Below are positions 63,833 to 64,000 of a stretch of 64,000 nucleotides of DNA, piece after piece; position 1 is the stretch's first letter; each line of letters opens with the position of its first letter. The notes beneath the pieces were generated by a model. The model was not told where the DNA came from, did not search any database, and saw nothing but the letters and a program-made list of their open reading frames with translations. The position numbers and the translations under genes were made by a program. Origin of the DNA: Streptomyces sp. NBRC 110035 (lineage in GTDB: Bacteria > Actinomycetota > Actinomycetes > Streptomycetales > Streptomycetaceae); the NCBI RefSeq assembly GCF_000829695.1, contig NZ_BBNN01000027.1, positions 203,255-267,254 of the forward strand, given 5' to 3'.

Positions 63833-64000
63833 TCAGGTGGGGGAGAACGGCGCCCAGTGGGTCAGCTCGAAGCCGGAACCCCGGCGGCGCATTTCGAAGG
63901 CACCGTGCCCGGGCAGGTGCGCCGGGAACACGAGGGCGTTGTTGTCCGCGGCGTGCGCGAACATGCGTGCACGGCTGGCGCGAGCGCCGTCCTCGTCCTC
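63833..64000 (-). CDS. MBL-fold metallo-hydrolase, C-terminal end
   Basis: The last 55 residues are present and the gene continues beyond the right edge. The text ARMFAHAADNNALVFPAHLP, then GHGAFEMRRRGSGFELTHW, matches the end of metallo-beta-lactamase-fold hydrolases, where the final His is part of the metal site. The substrate cannot be inferred. Confidence 0.75.
   Translation of the reverse strand, partial: EDEDGARASRARMFAHAADNNALVFPAHLPGHGAFEMRRRGSGFELTHWAPFSPT

Overview
The window is a high-GC actinobacterial chromosome segment, almost certainly Streptomyces. GTG/TTG starts, ATGA overlaps, a WhiJ/AbaA-type regulator triad, XRE-DUF5753/DUF397 genes, DUF4097 and an XlnA-type xylanase all fit. 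No tRNA, rRNA, CRISPR array, integrase or phage structural gene was seen.

Region 1 (1-16390): the end of a SpoIIE/PP2C phosphatase, an MFS exporter, then a compact alginate-utilisation locus. A LacI regulator is divergent from a sugar ABC importer (binding protein and two permeases), an SDR reductase, two cytosolic heparinase II/III-fold lyases, a DUF624 membrane protein, a secreted beta-helix protein with a TTA codon, and a secreted PL7 alginate lyase. KDPG aldolase and KDG kinase follow a strong hairpin. Together these give depolymerisation outside, import of oligomers, exolytic cleavage to DEH, reduction to KDG, phosphorylation, and cleavage to pyruvate and glyceraldehyde-3-phosphate. A GNAT acetyltransferase ends the region.

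Region 2 (16671-31499): an RHH regulator/DUF4097/ABC-2 exporter operon. Next is a seven-gene acyl-assembly operon (E1 alpha, E1 beta, stand-alone lipoyl domain, ACP, KAS III, MDR reductase, acyl-CoA dehydrogenase). Beside it an ISAs1-type insertion sequence sits at an apparent deletion junction: one side is the first ~25 codons of an MbtH gene, the other a serine-hydrolase-like gene whose last residues are IS-encoded. A FAD monooxygenase follows. This looks like the edge of a damaged biosynthetic cluster.

Region 3 (31889-59380): a helicase-rich island with defence-type architecture. It holds a RelE-like/UvrD helicase, a 2320-residue DUF1998 (DruE/MrfA-like) helicase with a nuclease-like domain, a P-loop/DUF4276-like fusion, a divergent beta-family protein, a caspase/SF1-helicase fusion preceded by an EACC1-like membrane protein, a WhiJ-type triad, and a DISARM class 1-like SNF2 helicase (DrmD) and N6-adenine methyltransferase (DrmMI) pair downstream of a Ser/Thr kinase. 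Canonical DrmA, DrmB and DrmC are not visible. This is the best candidate for an undescribed system.

Region 4 (59381-64000): a graveyard of fragments (RHS, two transposases, AraC, ricin-domain protein), an intact GH10 xylanase, a long intergenic stretch with a CGAAACTTTCG site, an RHH antitoxin with a broken Doc toxin, and the end of an MBL-fold hydrolase.
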